21,909 nucleotides of DNA from CAZFJG01 sp964410915 (GTDB lineage Bacteria > Synergistota > Synergistia > Synergistales > JAFGMB01). Below, piece after piece: positions 1 to 7,895 of this stretch. Location: NCBI GenBank assembly GCA_964410915.1, contig CAYPIU010000030.1, forward strand, positions 1-21,909, written 5' to 3'. A program made the position numbers and the translations under genes. The notes under the pieces are model-generated. The model was not told the origin of the DNA, did not search any database, and saw only the letters and a program-made list of their open reading frames with translations. How positions within the stretch are numbered: position 1 is the stretch's first letter; each line of letters begins with the position of its first letter.

Positions 1-1
1 A

Positions 2-100
2 AAACCTTTTATGATCCTTGTTGTGGGATATCCGAAAAAAGGCGCACAAGTCCCGGCCATCTCAAAGAAATCACTTGAGGAGTTTTCCACTTTCATATGA
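2..100 (+). CDS. nitroreductase family protein, C-terminal fragment (5' end outside window)
   Basis: The frame is open from the window edge to a TGA at 98-100 and gives 32 residues ending in LEEFSTFI. The pattern 'VVGYP', then a Pro, then Lys-Lys-Ser-Leu-Glu-Glu-Phe, is the usual C-terminal end of nitroreductase-fold FMN proteins ('GYP...P...RKSLEE'). These are soluble homodimeric FMN enzymes that reduce nitro compounds, quinones or flavins. Only the tail is visible, so substrate and FMN contacts cannot be judged. A strong hairpin terminator follows within 10 bases. Family assignment rests on about 30 residues and is therefore moderate. Confidence 0.6.
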   Translation, partial: KPFMILVVGYPKKGAQVPAISKKSLEEFSTFI

Positions 101-108
101 AATTAAAT

Positions 109-140
109 AAAAGGAGCTGAGTTTCCGCTCAGCTCCTTTT
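109..140. terminator. bidirectional intrinsic terminator between convergent genes
   Basis: A perfect 13-bp inverted repeat (AAAAGGAGCTGAG / CTCAGCTCCTTTT) with loop TTTCCG. The stem is A-rich on one side and T-rich on the other, so it can end transcription of the nitroreductase-like gene (+) and of the TRAP permease gene (-). Confidence 0.9.
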
Positions 141-211
141 ATTAAAAAGATCCATCTCCGATTTTATCAAATAAACAAACCACATACAGTAAAATCACTA
201 AAAGTAATTCT

Positions 212-2146
212 TTAGCTGGCAGTATCCGAGACTATCTCTTTTCTTTCTTTCTTAAGGTTGTAGACGTAAAGCAATCCGCAGACTAAAAGACTGAGCAAGC
301 CTATGAAATTACTGAAAAACATTATGACTACTCCGCAGATAATCAGAAGTATTCTTGAAACAATATCATAATTCACAAAGAAATTACCCATTAATCCACC
401 CGCTAACATCATTGTCCCCAGAATTATTCTCACAGAAGACAGGAGAATTAAATACCAGGGGCCTATCATTAAAATTTCGTTTGAATATACGAAAATGAAA
501 GGAACAAGAAACGCTGCGATACCCATTTTAACTGACATAAAACCTGTTTTTAACCAGTCTGACTCTGCAATACCGGAGGTTATAAATACTGCAGCACACA
601 CTGGAGGAGTAAAAGCGGAAATTGCAGCAAAGTAGATTACAAAGATATGTGCAGCCAAAGGAAGAAGATTAAATTCCATCAAGGCCGGGACAGTCACAGA
701 TGAAGCTAATATGTAAGAAGCAGTTGTAGGCAATCCCATACCCAGAATTATTGCAACCACCATTGTAAAAAACAAAGCCAATATCAAATGACCACAACTC
801 AGTGAATATATGGCTGAACTCAGTTTTACCCCTAAACCTGTCAAGGATATCATTCCTGTTATTATATCTGCACAGGCTCCCAACATTGCTATCAATACAA
901 GACCTTTTCCAGCCATTGTAAGCGCATTCAATACAGCCAGAATCCTGTTTTTCATTTTGGACATCTTAAGATCCTGGAATAAATAAAGGATGACAGAAAG
1001 GCTGATTGAATACACTCCAGCCATGGTAACACTGTAACCTCTGAGGATCATAAATATCAAAAGAAACGTAGGCACCAAAAGATGCATCACGTTATGAAAT
1101 CGTAAACCCTTTACAAGATCAGGCATCTCCTCATCGGTCAATCCTCTTAGATTTCTTCTTGAGGATCTGAAATGAATAGTTGAAAAAACACCTACAAAAT
1201 AGATCACCGCAGGTATAAACGCAGCTATAGCTACTTCTGCATAAGGAATTGACAATCTTTCAGCAATTATGAAAGCACCGGCACCCATGATCGGAGGCAT
1301 AATCTGACCTCCAGTACCAGCCACTGCCTCAGTTGCTGCTGCAAATTCCGATTTATAGCCTACCTTTTTCATCATGGGAATGGTAAAACCGCCAACTATA
1401 GCACTATTTGCAGCTGCGCTTCCACTTAACATCCCAAAAAGAGAACTCCCTATTACTGCTACTTTTGCAGGACCTCCTGTCTGCTTACCACTTAATTTCA
1501 TAGCGAAACTGAAAAAAGCGGCAGCACCTCCAGTTGAAGAAATTACCTGCCCGAAAATAATAAATATGGCCACTATACTGGCCATAATACCGGTGGTGAA
1601 ACCCCATATCCCACGGGAAGTAATGTATAAATGTTGAAGCATAAATACAGGACTAAATCCTTTATGAGCAAAATCTCCGGGAAACCATGGTCCTAATATT
1701 GCGTAGAGAATGGAAAAAACCGTGAGAATCGCAAATATCGGTCCCATAATTCTTCTTGTAGCCTCAAGTATCAACAGGATAGTTGTAACCGCAAGGGTAA
1801 GATCTAACCAGTTGGTTGAAGTAGTCTGCACCATAAACCTGTTATAATTTATAACAACCCAGGCTGTTGAACATATTGCCAGAATTATAAATATAATATC
1901 AAGAAGCTTTTTAAACTTGTTTTTCCCTTGATAAGTTGGATGAAGAAGAAATGCCAGTACTAAACCAAAACCAATGAATATGGCCCTTTGAATTAGATTA
2001 GGGAAAGGGCCCCTTAAAGCCGTAAAGAGAATAAAAAGGGAAAATACGAGCGAAACACCTTTTAGAAGTGAAAAGTTACTGAAAAAATCTGCTCCGAAAT
2101 CTTCATTCTGTTCAAGATTAAAATCTGTATCTTGTCCTTTCTCCAT
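212..2146 (-). CDS. TRAP transporter permease, fused DctQ-DctM (4TM/12TM) type
   Basis: Inner-membrane permease of a tripartite ATP-independent periplasmic transporter, a secondary transporter that takes substrate from a periplasmic binding protein using an ion gradient. The 644 residues are mostly hydrophobic helices. An acidic N-terminus (1-25) precedes a small-subunit-like block (about 27-150), then a DctM-like domain. Conserved DctM-type signatures are the Gly/Ser/Ala-rich GMLSGSAAANSAIVGG (238-253), the GTGGQIMPP segment (277-285), and further on GMGLPTTASYILAS and AFTPPVCAA. Fused permeases of this length usually pair with TAXI-type binding proteins, and one lies divergently at 4028. 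ATG 2146 has GGAGG 11 bases upstream. It follows the creatininase gene with a 243-base gap and ends at the bidirectional hairpin at 109-140. Substrate unknown; TAXI systems often carry dicarboxylates or amino acids. Confidence 0.93.
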   Translation of the reverse strand: MEKGQDTDFNLEQNEDFGADFFSNFSLLKGVSLVFSLFILFTALRGPFPNLIQRAIFIGFGLVLAFLLHPTYQGKNKFKKLLDIIFIILAICSTAWVVINYNRFMVQTTSTNWLDLTLAVTTILLILEATRRIMGPIFAILTVFSILYAILGPWFPGDFAHKGFSPVFMLQHLYITSRGIWGFTTGIMASIVAIFIIFGQVISSTGGAAAFFSFAMKLSGKQTGGPAKVAVIGSSLFGMLSGSAAANSAIVGGFTIPMMKKVGYKSEFAAATEAVAGTGGQIMPPIMGAGAFIIAERLSIPYAEVAIAAFIPAVIYFVGVFSTIHFRSSRRNLRGLTDEEMPDLVKGLRFHNVMHLLVPTFLLIFMILRGYSVTMAGVYSISLSVILYLFQDLKMSKMKNRILAVLNALTMAGKGLVLIAMLGACADIITGMISLTGLGVKLSSAIYSLSCGHLILALFFTMVVAIILGMGLPTTASYILASSVTVPALMEFNLLPLAAHIFVIYFAAISAFTPPVCAAVFITSGIAESDWLKTGFMSVKMGIAAFLVPFIFVYSNEILMIGPWYLILLSSVRIILGTMMLAGGLMGNFFVNYDIVSRILLIICGVVIMFFSNFIGLLSLLVCGLLYVYNLKKERKEIVSDTAS

Positions 2147-2389
2147 AAGAAATTAGACCTCCAGTATTTACCTCAGAATATAAAAATAGAGAATAACTCC
2201 AACAATGATCTCTCAATTTTTTCATTACCATTACCATATCCATATATCCTTTCGTTACTTCCAGAATTTGAAAAAGTAACTTAAACATTAAAAAAAAGAC
2301 TTTAACACCAAGAAATTTGATCACCTTATTTCTAAAACAAATACAAGCCTCAAAAGCTCTGAACAGATCACCCTGTGAACAAACCAGGT

Positions 2390-3196
2390 TCATTCTGGTT
2401 TTGGCGATTTAGATGTATCGATCTTTCCAATTTCTTTGATATACTCAACAACATAAGCTGACAGATTAGACATAAGCTGCTCACCTGTTTCCCCATCGGC
2501 ATGTTCCGGATTGCCCATGGCACCAGAGGTAGTTACCTCACTTGCCCTCCAGAAGATATCAACGTTATAACCTTCAAAGTTGCATACACCTACACTATTC
2601 AGGGGGTTTATCCTTGGAGACATATCCGACGAAACATATTCTCCCTCAGCTGAATCCATATCAACAAGTTCTGGGCAAATTGCCAGAGCAACGGACGTCA
2701 TTATTTCACCAGCATGTTTAACTTTGTTCTCAAAAAGACCAGAAAAGTCCTCGGCAATATCATTTAAAATCTTCCAGGGATTGATCATGGAGACAAGAAT
2801 CCCTCGTTTTCTCAGTTTTCTGCCTATCACTCCAATGGCTGTAGCGTTTAATCCATGAGGACTTACAAATACCAGCTTTTTGAAACCATGATGGATTAAA
2901 TTATCACAATATTCTTCGAGGAGGTGCAACAAAAGGTCATAACTGAAGGTCATCGTCCCTGGAAATTCCATAAACCATTCAGAATGCCCTATTGGGATAG
3001 CAGGCCCAACTAAACATCCAACTTTTTCTGACACTCTTTCGCAAAGCTCTAAGGCAATAATGGTGTCCATTGAAACAGGTAAATGTCTTCCGTGCTCTTC
3101 TGTAGCTCCAATGGGAATCAGAATTAACTCCGATTTGTTAACATACTCCTTAATCTGTGGCCATGATAAGTGTTCCATAAACAATTGCCTACTCAT
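2390..3196 (-). CDS. creatininase family amidohydrolase
   Basis: A 268-residue soluble protein of the creatininase family (metal-dependent hydrolases of small amides and lactams such as creatinine, or the FAPy deformylase of flavin/F420 synthesis). The metal-site signature GATEEHGRHLP...D is at 31-44, with candidate ligands Glu34, His35 and Asp44. SPHGLN (112-117) replaces the usual NGHGGN and keeps the His. HAGE (161-164) supplies the downstream His and Glu. ATG 3196 has GAGG nine bases upstream. It is upstream of and co-directional with the TRAP permease gene, so its substrate may be the imported solute; that is inference. Creatininase activity itself is not implied, because many family members act on other amides. 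Confidence 0.85.
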   Translation of the reverse strand: MSRQLFMEHLSWPQIKEYVNKSELILIPIGATEEHGRHLPVSMDTIIALELCERVSEKVGCLVGPAIPIGHSEWFMEFPGTMTFSYDLLLHLLEEYCDNLIHHGFKKLVFVSPHGLNATAIGVIGRKLRKRGILVSMINPWKILNDIAEDFSGLFENKVKHAGEIMTSVALAICPELVDMDSAEGEYVSSDMSPRINPLNSVGVCNFEGYNVDIFWRASEVTTSGAMGNPEHADGETGEQLMSNLSAYVVEYIKEIGKIDTSKSPKPE

Positions 3197-3355
3197 ATAG
3201 AATGCCCTCTTTTCTTGGAATTATGACCATTAACACAAATTTATTTTATAAATCTTCCCGCTAATAAAGTATGGATAAGATTTTCTATATTAATTCATTT
3301 TTAATTAATAACGGGGACATTTCAGGAGAAAAATCATTTCAAAACCAGAAGTTAG

Positions 3356-3374
3356 TATAGATTATCATTATCAT
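3356..3374 (-). promoter_or_regulatory. candidate Fur-family operator (site 1)
   Basis: Read on the minus strand, the sequence starts GATAATGATAATC, matching the first 13 bases of the classical 19-bp Fur consensus GATAATGATAATCATTATC. The remaining six bases match at two positions (15/19 overall). It lies about 160 bases upstream of the creatininase start. The region is AT-rich, which raises the chance rate, so this is a weak call alone. Confidence 0.3.
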
Positions 3375-3704
3375 TTTGACCATGTTTTGAGTTAAATCTA
3401 CATAACACCCCGGTAATTGTCAATAGAAATAGAATTTCTGGAGTTCGAAGATCAACAGTTAGCTTTTCAGTATTGCCTGAATATTTTCAGGAATTATGCT
3501 CCATGTTTATAATCATCGATTTCCAGAAACAAATAAATATTATTTTAGTATTAAGCAAAAATACTTTTTAAATCTGCAAAAAGCTTTCAAGATGTTTTTC
3601 AGTTGTTTCGGTTTAAACAATCATTATTGCTATCAGCGCAAAATAATAAAATATTAAAAATTATTTGCATTTTATGTAAATCTAATGAATAATAAACTTG
3701 AAAT

Positions 3705-3723
3705 GATATTGATAATCTTTATA
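3705..3723 (+). promoter_or_regulatory. candidate Fur-family operator (site 2)
   Basis: GATATTGATAATCTTTATA matches 16 of 19 positions of the classical Fur consensus. It lies about 300 bases upstream of the TAXI start, in the same divergent spacer as site 1. The regulator and metal are not identified. Confidence 0.35.
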
Positions 3724-4027
3724 GATAAATAGCGCTTTGCTGTATTGGTCTTAAATTTACATTAACTAAAAGCGCAATTTTCAGTTTCTCCCCTGAAAAT
3801 ATTTCCTGGTGACCGCTGTGTTAAAAATAAAAGGTTTTTTCAGAGTGAAGAAATTGTTAGTGTTCTTGCATTCTGTTATTAAGCAAAAAATCCATTTTAG
3901 AGAGAGGTGATGTATTAACCCAATTGGAATTCTTGTTTTTTTTGGGTAATTGTAAATTATTGAGATTCATAGTTGATATGGCTGGAAGTTTTTTGAAAAC
4001 CGATTTAACCATCAATGGAGGTGCGTT

Positions 4028-5047
4028 ATGAGTTATTCAAAATTTTACAAGCGTGGATTATTTTACCTGTCAATGATTATGATTTTTGCTATCGTACTTG
4101 TTCCCCTTTCCAGTTCACCTTCTTTTGCAGCATCAGACAGAGTCTTTTTGAACGTTGGTACCACCAACAAAGCCTCAAGCGCTTACGGATATTATGTACA
4201 ACTTCTAAAAGTATTTGAAAAATATGCCCCCAATCTTAAACCAACAATTATTGAGACTGGAGCGGCAGTAGACAATACAAATCGTTTAGCCCGAAAAGAA
4301 ATCGACATGGGATTGGCACCTGATTCCGTTAAATATCAAGCTTATGAGGGATTAGGAAAATGGGAAGGGAAGCCCGTATCTAATCTTAGAAATGTTTTAT
4401 CATGGGCTAAAAATCTTCAGCCCTACGTTGTCAAAGCAGATTCCGGTATCCAGACACCATACGATCTTGAAGGAAAAACCTTTTGTTGTGGAGCAAGGGG
4501 CAGTGCGTGTGAATCTACTTGTGAAATGATCCTTGAATCTATTGGTGTTGAACCAAAGATATACAGAGGAAGCCTTGCAGATGCTATCAATGCAATGAAA
4601 GACAGAAGACTGGACGGCGTTTTAAAAACCAGCTGTGGAAATAAACCTGACGCATCCTTCCTTGAACTACAGACCTATATGAAATTAAGACCCATAAACT
4701 GGTCTGACGAATTGATTGAAAAAGTGAAAAAAGACTACCCTTATTTTTCCACAGGAGTTATCCCAGCTGGCACATTTAAAGGACAGGAAGAAACTGTCAA
4801 CTCATGGGCGGTTGTTATGGGCGATTTCTGCACCACAGATCTTAGTGAAGAAGTTGTCTACCAGTGGGTAAAGGCCTGTTTCCAGGGTAAAGATATGTTA
4901 GCACAGGTCTATCCAGCAGCTGGAGAAGCAGACTGGGTAGAAGCAACCCTCGGATCACTTATTCCTTTGCATGCTGGCACTGTAAAATACCTCCGGGAAA
5001 TTGGGACTGACATTCCCGATCGTCTTGTGCCACCAGAAGCAAAATAA
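4028..5047 (+). CDS. TAXI family TRAP transporter solute-binding protein, cysteine-rich variant
   Basis: Periplasmic solute-binding subunit (339 residues) that should feed the fused permease encoded at 212-2146. The signal peptide is Lys/Arg at 5-9, a hydrophobic core at 11-27, and a likely cut near SFAA (32-35). The mature start FLNVGTTNKASSAYGYY resembles the TAXI opening ('vGtgp.GG.YY'). The ligand-loop region usually reads roughly 'vGapGSgTe'; here it is FCCGARGSACESTC (152-165). There are seven Cys in all: 153, 154, 161, 165, 203, 268 and 284. That is unusual for an exported TAXI protein and suggests disulfides or a soft metal or thiol ligand. ATG 4028 has GGAGG six bases upstream. A strong hairpin lies about 110 bases after the stop. 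Substrate unknown. Confidence 0.88.
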   Translation: MSYSKFYKRGLFYLSMIMIFAIVLVPLSSSPSFAASDRVFLNVGTTNKASSAYGYYVQLLKVFEKYAPNLKPTIIETGAAVDNTNRLARKEIDMGLAPDSVKYQAYEGLGKWEGKPVSNLRNVLSWAKNLQPYVVKADSGIQTPYDLEGKTFCCGARGSACESTCEMILESIGVEPKIYRGSLADAINAMKDRRLDGVLKTSCGNKPDASFLELQTYMKLRPINWSDELIEKVKKDYPYFSTGVIPAGTFKGQEETVNSWAVVMGDFCTTDLSEEVVYQWVKACFQGKDMLAQVYPAAGEADWVEATLGSLIPLHAGTVKYLREIGTDIPDRLVPPEAK

Positions 5048-5157
5048 TAAAATATTTCGAGAAACATACAATGTAAGACTGTAGCTAAGATGCTTTTTAT
5101 AAAGTAATTTTCAGTTTAGAGTAAGTATTAGTTCTTAGAGGTTTGGCATTGAAGGTC

Positions 5158-5199
5158 TTTCAAAGCGGCAAGGAAGAATTTTTCCTTGCCGCTTTGAAA
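5158..5199 (+). terminator. long stem-loop downstream of TAXI gene (terminator-like)
   Basis: An 18-bp perfect inverted repeat whose core is CAAAGCGGCAAGGAA / TTCCTTGCCGCTTTG, loop GAATTT. It is followed by an A/T-rich ATTTATT rather than a clean T-run. It may terminate or protect the 3' end of the TAXI mRNA. The structure is certain; its role is inferred. Confidence 0.65.
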
Positions 5200-5319
5200 T
5201 TTATTAGCCTCAATACTGAACTTTAATCTATCACCGACTGTAATACATCAAATTCCAACCAAATAGATCAGAAGGAAATGTTTACATTACTGTTTCATAT
5301 GAAAATTATAATTTTTATA

Positions 5320-5328
5320 TGTTATACT
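5320..5328 (+). promoter_or_regulatory. candidate extended -10 promoter of the PHP gene
   Basis: TGTTATACT fits the extended -10 form TGnTATAAT, 46 bases before ATG 5375. There is no good -35, as is usual for extended -10 promoters. The palindrome TTTCATATGAAA (5293-5304) sits where the -35 would be and could be an operator; that is inference. Confidence 0.45.
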
Positions 5329-5374
5329 CTTTGATCAACATGGAGATATCAGAAAAAGAAACAAGGGAGATAAT

Positions 5375-6133
5375 ATGAAACCATTATTTGATCTTCATAC
5401 CCACACTATCGCCAGTGGTCATGCATACAGTACTTTAAAAGAAAATATTGAGGCAGCAAGGGGAAAAGGCCTTAAAGCTCTGGGGTTCTCGGACCATGCA
5501 ACTGCCATGCCAGGCACCACGCATCCTTTTTATTTTGGAAATTTCAAGGTGATCAGAGACAGGATCTCCGATCTGAGGATCTTAAAAGGCATAGAAGCAA
5601 ATATCATGGATTTTGAGGGTGCCATTGATGTTGATCCTCATCTTGCATCATCTCTGGACTACGTTATAGCAAGTCTTCACCCACCATGCATAGATCCCGG
5701 CAACAGGGATGAAAATACCCGCGCCATTGTCAGGGCTATGAAGAATCCATTTGTCAAGATAATCGGCCACCCTGATGATGACCGCTATCCCCTGGATTAT
5801 GACGAACTTGTCCGTGCCGCAAACCGTGAAAAGGTTGCCCTGGAGATAAACAATTCCAGTTTCGTAAGGGGTGCTTCCAGACAGAATGCCCGCAGAAACG
5901 TCCCTGTTATGCTGGAGTTATGCCGGATCTACGAAGTACCAGTTATCATGGCCAGCGATGCTCACATCTATTACGACGTGGGAGAGCTTACGATCAGCGA
6001 AACCATTATTCAAGAAATGAATTTTCCGCCAGAGCTGGTCCTTAACTACCGCATGGAAGGCCTTGACTACGTTTTGAACAACAATACCTACATAATAACT
6101 CCCGAAGAAATGATACCCTCATCCAGATCCTGA
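5375..6133 (+). CDS. PHP-domain phosphatase, YcdX-like
   Basis: A 252-residue cytoplasmic PHP-superfamily phosphoesterase. The YcdX group uses a trinuclear metal site to hydrolyse phosphate esters. All expected ligands are in order: His8 and His10 (DLHTH), His16, His41 (GFSDH), Glu74 (KGIEAN), His102 (SLHPP), His132 (GHPDD), Asp195 and His197 (SDAH). This is the E. coli YcdX pattern as I recall it, shifted by one residue, and the length is close to E. coli YcdX. The start has a purine-rich GGGAG a few bases upstream. It is convergent with the DUF3795-type gene, 15 bases apart, with no obvious terminator between. Physiological substrate unknown; the intact metal site argues for an active enzyme. 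Confidence 0.9.
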   Translation: MKPLFDLHTHTIASGHAYSTLKENIEAARGKGLKALGFSDHATAMPGTTHPFYFGNFKVIRDRISDLRILKGIEANIMDFEGAIDVDPHLASSLDYVIASLHPPCIDPGNRDENTRAIVRAMKNPFVKIIGHPDDDRYPLDYDELVRAANREKVALEINNSSFVRGASRQNARRNVPVMLELCRIYEVPVIMASDAHIYYDVGELTISETIIQEMNFPPELVLNYRMEGLDYVLNNNTYIITPEEMIPSSRS

Positions 6134-6148
6134 AGAATTTAAAAGATC

Positions 6149-6658
6149 TCACTTTATTCTTTTATTTACCAGACCCAGGGCCTTCATGATCCTCGACATA
6201 TTGCGTTCGCTAAAAGAGTTGGGAGGAGTTCTTCCACATTGACGACATTTCAGATCGTACACTGGTGTAATAGTTCCACACTCTTTACAACTGTAGTCTT
6301 CATCCATCTTGCTGCACCATGCTGCATAGCCGGATTCGCGCAAGATATCAAGAGACTGAAAAAGCTCTGCCTTGTGGGGCATCCTGATCTGAAATTCTTT
6401 CAAAAATTCGCAAGGATAATTATCGCATTCACTGCAGAAATGCAAACCCTTCCCTTTGACACATTCCCTGATGCTGCAGTCAGAGCAATAAAATGAATTT
6501 ACTTCGGACCGACATCCCCGGCATCGGAGTTCATCAACGCTTTTCCCGTATCTGTCAGCAAGAAACTTAAGGCTTTCCGGTTCATAGATGGTCCCAACAT
6601 AAAGAGGACAGCTTTCGCAGAATAAGCCGCAAAAAGAAGCCCTTGGATACATTACCAT
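6149..6658 (-). CDS. DUF3795-type cysteine-rich protein with C-terminal zinc ribbon
   Basis: A 169-residue soluble protein. The N-terminal block FCGLFCESCP (Cys10, Cys14, Cys17), then CRGCRS, CSDCSIREC and CSECDNYPC, is the many-Cys pattern of the DUF3795 family, small metal-binding proteins of unknown function common in anaerobes. The C-terminus adds a second module, SCKECG and about 12 residues later CRQCG, a zinc ribbon. The longest frame opens with a GTG inside the GGAGG sequence itself; ATG 6658 has GGAGG eight bases upstream and is the better start. It is divergent from the PilZ gene. No function is assigned. Confidence 0.78.
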   Translation of the reverse strand: MVMYPRASFCGLFCESCPLYVGTIYEPESLKFLADRYGKSVDELRCRGCRSEVNSFYCSDCSIRECVKGKGLHFCSECDNYPCEFLKEFQIRMPHKAELFQSLDILRESGYAAWCSKMDEDYSCKECGTITPVYDLKCRQCGRTPPNSFSERNMSRIMKALGLVNKRIK

Positions 6659-6961
6659 CTGGAACACCTCCAGAAATCTGAACTGTCAGGCTCTGTATTC
6701 AAGAAAAAGCTTTGAACGTAAACATTTTAAATTATATTAATTTTCATGTGAATTTATTCTTTAAATTTACCGCTATTATTATCGGAATATTGTTACTTGT
6801 CAAACCCTTAATACTTACAACACCCCCCCCTCTGCGATATCCGAACAGGAGGCATTTTCAGTTGACTGATGAATTATGGAATGCAAACCATGAAACTATT
6901 AAACTTCTAAGTATGCTCAAAAAATTAGGGGAATTCTCATGCCTGAATGGGAGAGGTTTTA

Positions 6962-7387
6962 ATGACAGAACAGGACAATCATAAAAATACTGTAACAGCT
7001 GAAAATGATAAAAGCTTACGCAAAGACTTTCGAGCCCTTTTATCATCCATAGCTCATGTAAAATTTGAAAAAAATGCTGATTCATGGATAGAAATGGAGC
7101 TTGTCAACCTGAGCTTCGGGGGTGTAAAGATCCGCATGAAAAAAGAACTCGAACCTTCGATCGTTCTCCCGGGGAAACCATGCAGGCTCAAGTTCTCTAT
7201 CAAGGGTAAAGAACAGATCTTTCCAGGCCATATCATATGGGTCTGCGCTCCATGCCTGGATAAAAATACTGTCAACTATACCAGAATGGGTATCCAGTTT
7301 GACGAACTCACATTTAACGATAAGGCCGGATTACTCAGCATGTTTATATGGAACAAGCACATTAAAAACAGTCAGGATACTCATTAG
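6962..7387 (+). CDS. PilZ domain protein, predicted c-di-GMP receptor
   Basis: A small cytoplasmic protein (141 residues) made almost wholly of one PilZ domain. Both ligand motifs are intact: RKDFR (the RxxxR motif) near the N-terminus and NLSFGG (the [D/N]xSxxG motif) about 30 residues on. A beta-rich stretch follows, including FPGHIIWVC and RMGIQFDEL, typical of the PilZ barrel. It should therefore bind cyclic di-GMP, probably acting as a stand-alone adaptor for motility, adhesion or secretion. Start ATG 6962 was chosen over ATG 6947 because GGGAGAGG ends five bases before it. No terminator is evident downstream. No diguanylate cyclase or pilus gene is nearby, so its target is unknown. Confidence 0.9.
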   Translation: MTEQDNHKNTVTAENDKSLRKDFRALLSSIAHVKFEKNADSWIEMELVNLSFGGVKIRMKKELEPSIVLPGKPCRLKFSIKGKEQIFPGHIIWVCAPCLDKNTVNYTRMGIQFDELTFNDKAGLLSMFIWNKHIKNSQDTH

Positions 7388-7895
7388 CAAAAATCCCCTG
7401 TCAATTCAAGCTGTTCATTTCCAGGTTCGGGAGCAGATTATTTGCTGATATCACTGATCTCGGACTTTACCTGAAGAAATATTCAATGTTAGATTTCATT
7501 TTTAAAGATTCTTCATAGCAGAACAGAGGGATATCCATTGCAAATCCCAAAATCCATTTATCCGGTTATTTTTAAATCCAGCTATGTGCGTCCATTGTCC
7601 TACTTTAAAATGTTAGCAACTCAAGCGTTATTTACAGTTTTTCAGGATAAAAATTGGCTGTATTGAATTGCGCTTCAACCCATTATTAAATTCTGGAATC
7701 ATCTTTTTCAGATATTGAATAAGCGATGACCTCATTAATAACAGGCTTTTCTGACTTAGCCATTTTCACAGTACGCAGATAGACCATTAAAAAACCACCC
7801 CCGGGAATGTCCCGAAGGTGGAATTGCTGAGATTCTTTTTCATTATTCTTTTAGTGCAGACCATTATGTACGTTTTGATACAAGATACAGAAACC
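7388..7895. other. intergenic region between convergent PilZ and FAD oxidoreductase genes
   Basis: 508 bases. The only supported element is the minus-strand terminator at 7788-7821. The remaining roughly 400 bases are AT-rich, with no coding frame of quality, no tRNA and no recognisable repeat. No plus-strand terminator for the PilZ gene was seen. Confidence 0.55.
7788..7821 (-). terminator. intrinsic terminator of the FAD oxidoreductase gene
   Basis: On the minus strand a CCACC...GGTGG stem with an inner GGGA/TCCC pairing ends in a T-tract (the A-run at 7788-7794 on the plus strand). It lies about 75 bases after the stop codon at 7896. Confidence 0.8.

Larger units (their letters stand above)
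3197..4027. other. long AT-rich divergent intergenic region
   Basis: 831 bases without a credible gene between the creatininase/permease genes (minus) and the TAXI gene (plus). It is very AT-rich and broken by stops in all frames. It contains two Fur-box-like sequences (annotated separately). The plus-strand end carries a strong RBS (GGAGG, six bases before ATG 4028). I see no convincing -35/-10 pair, no tRNA and no clear hairpin terminator. It presumably holds the promoters of both divergent units. Confidence 0.6.
5048..5374. other. intergenic region between TAXI and PHP genes
   Basis: 327 bases with no gene. It contains the stem-loop at 5158-5199, a 12-bp palindrome TTTCATATGAAA at 5293-5304 and an extended -10 promoter at 5320-5328. 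Nothing else was recognised. Confidence 0.6.

Noticed and set aside
1374..1637. Plus-strand frame of 87 codons inside the TRAP permease gene
   Set aside because: Antisense shadow of a long, well-supported membrane protein; no RBS.
2118..2393. 91-codon minus-strand frame whose ATG overlaps the creatininase stop (ATGA)
   Set aside because: The overlap looks like translational coupling, but the protein has no recognisable fold or motif, a random-looking residue mix, and overlaps the permease start. I see no independent support.
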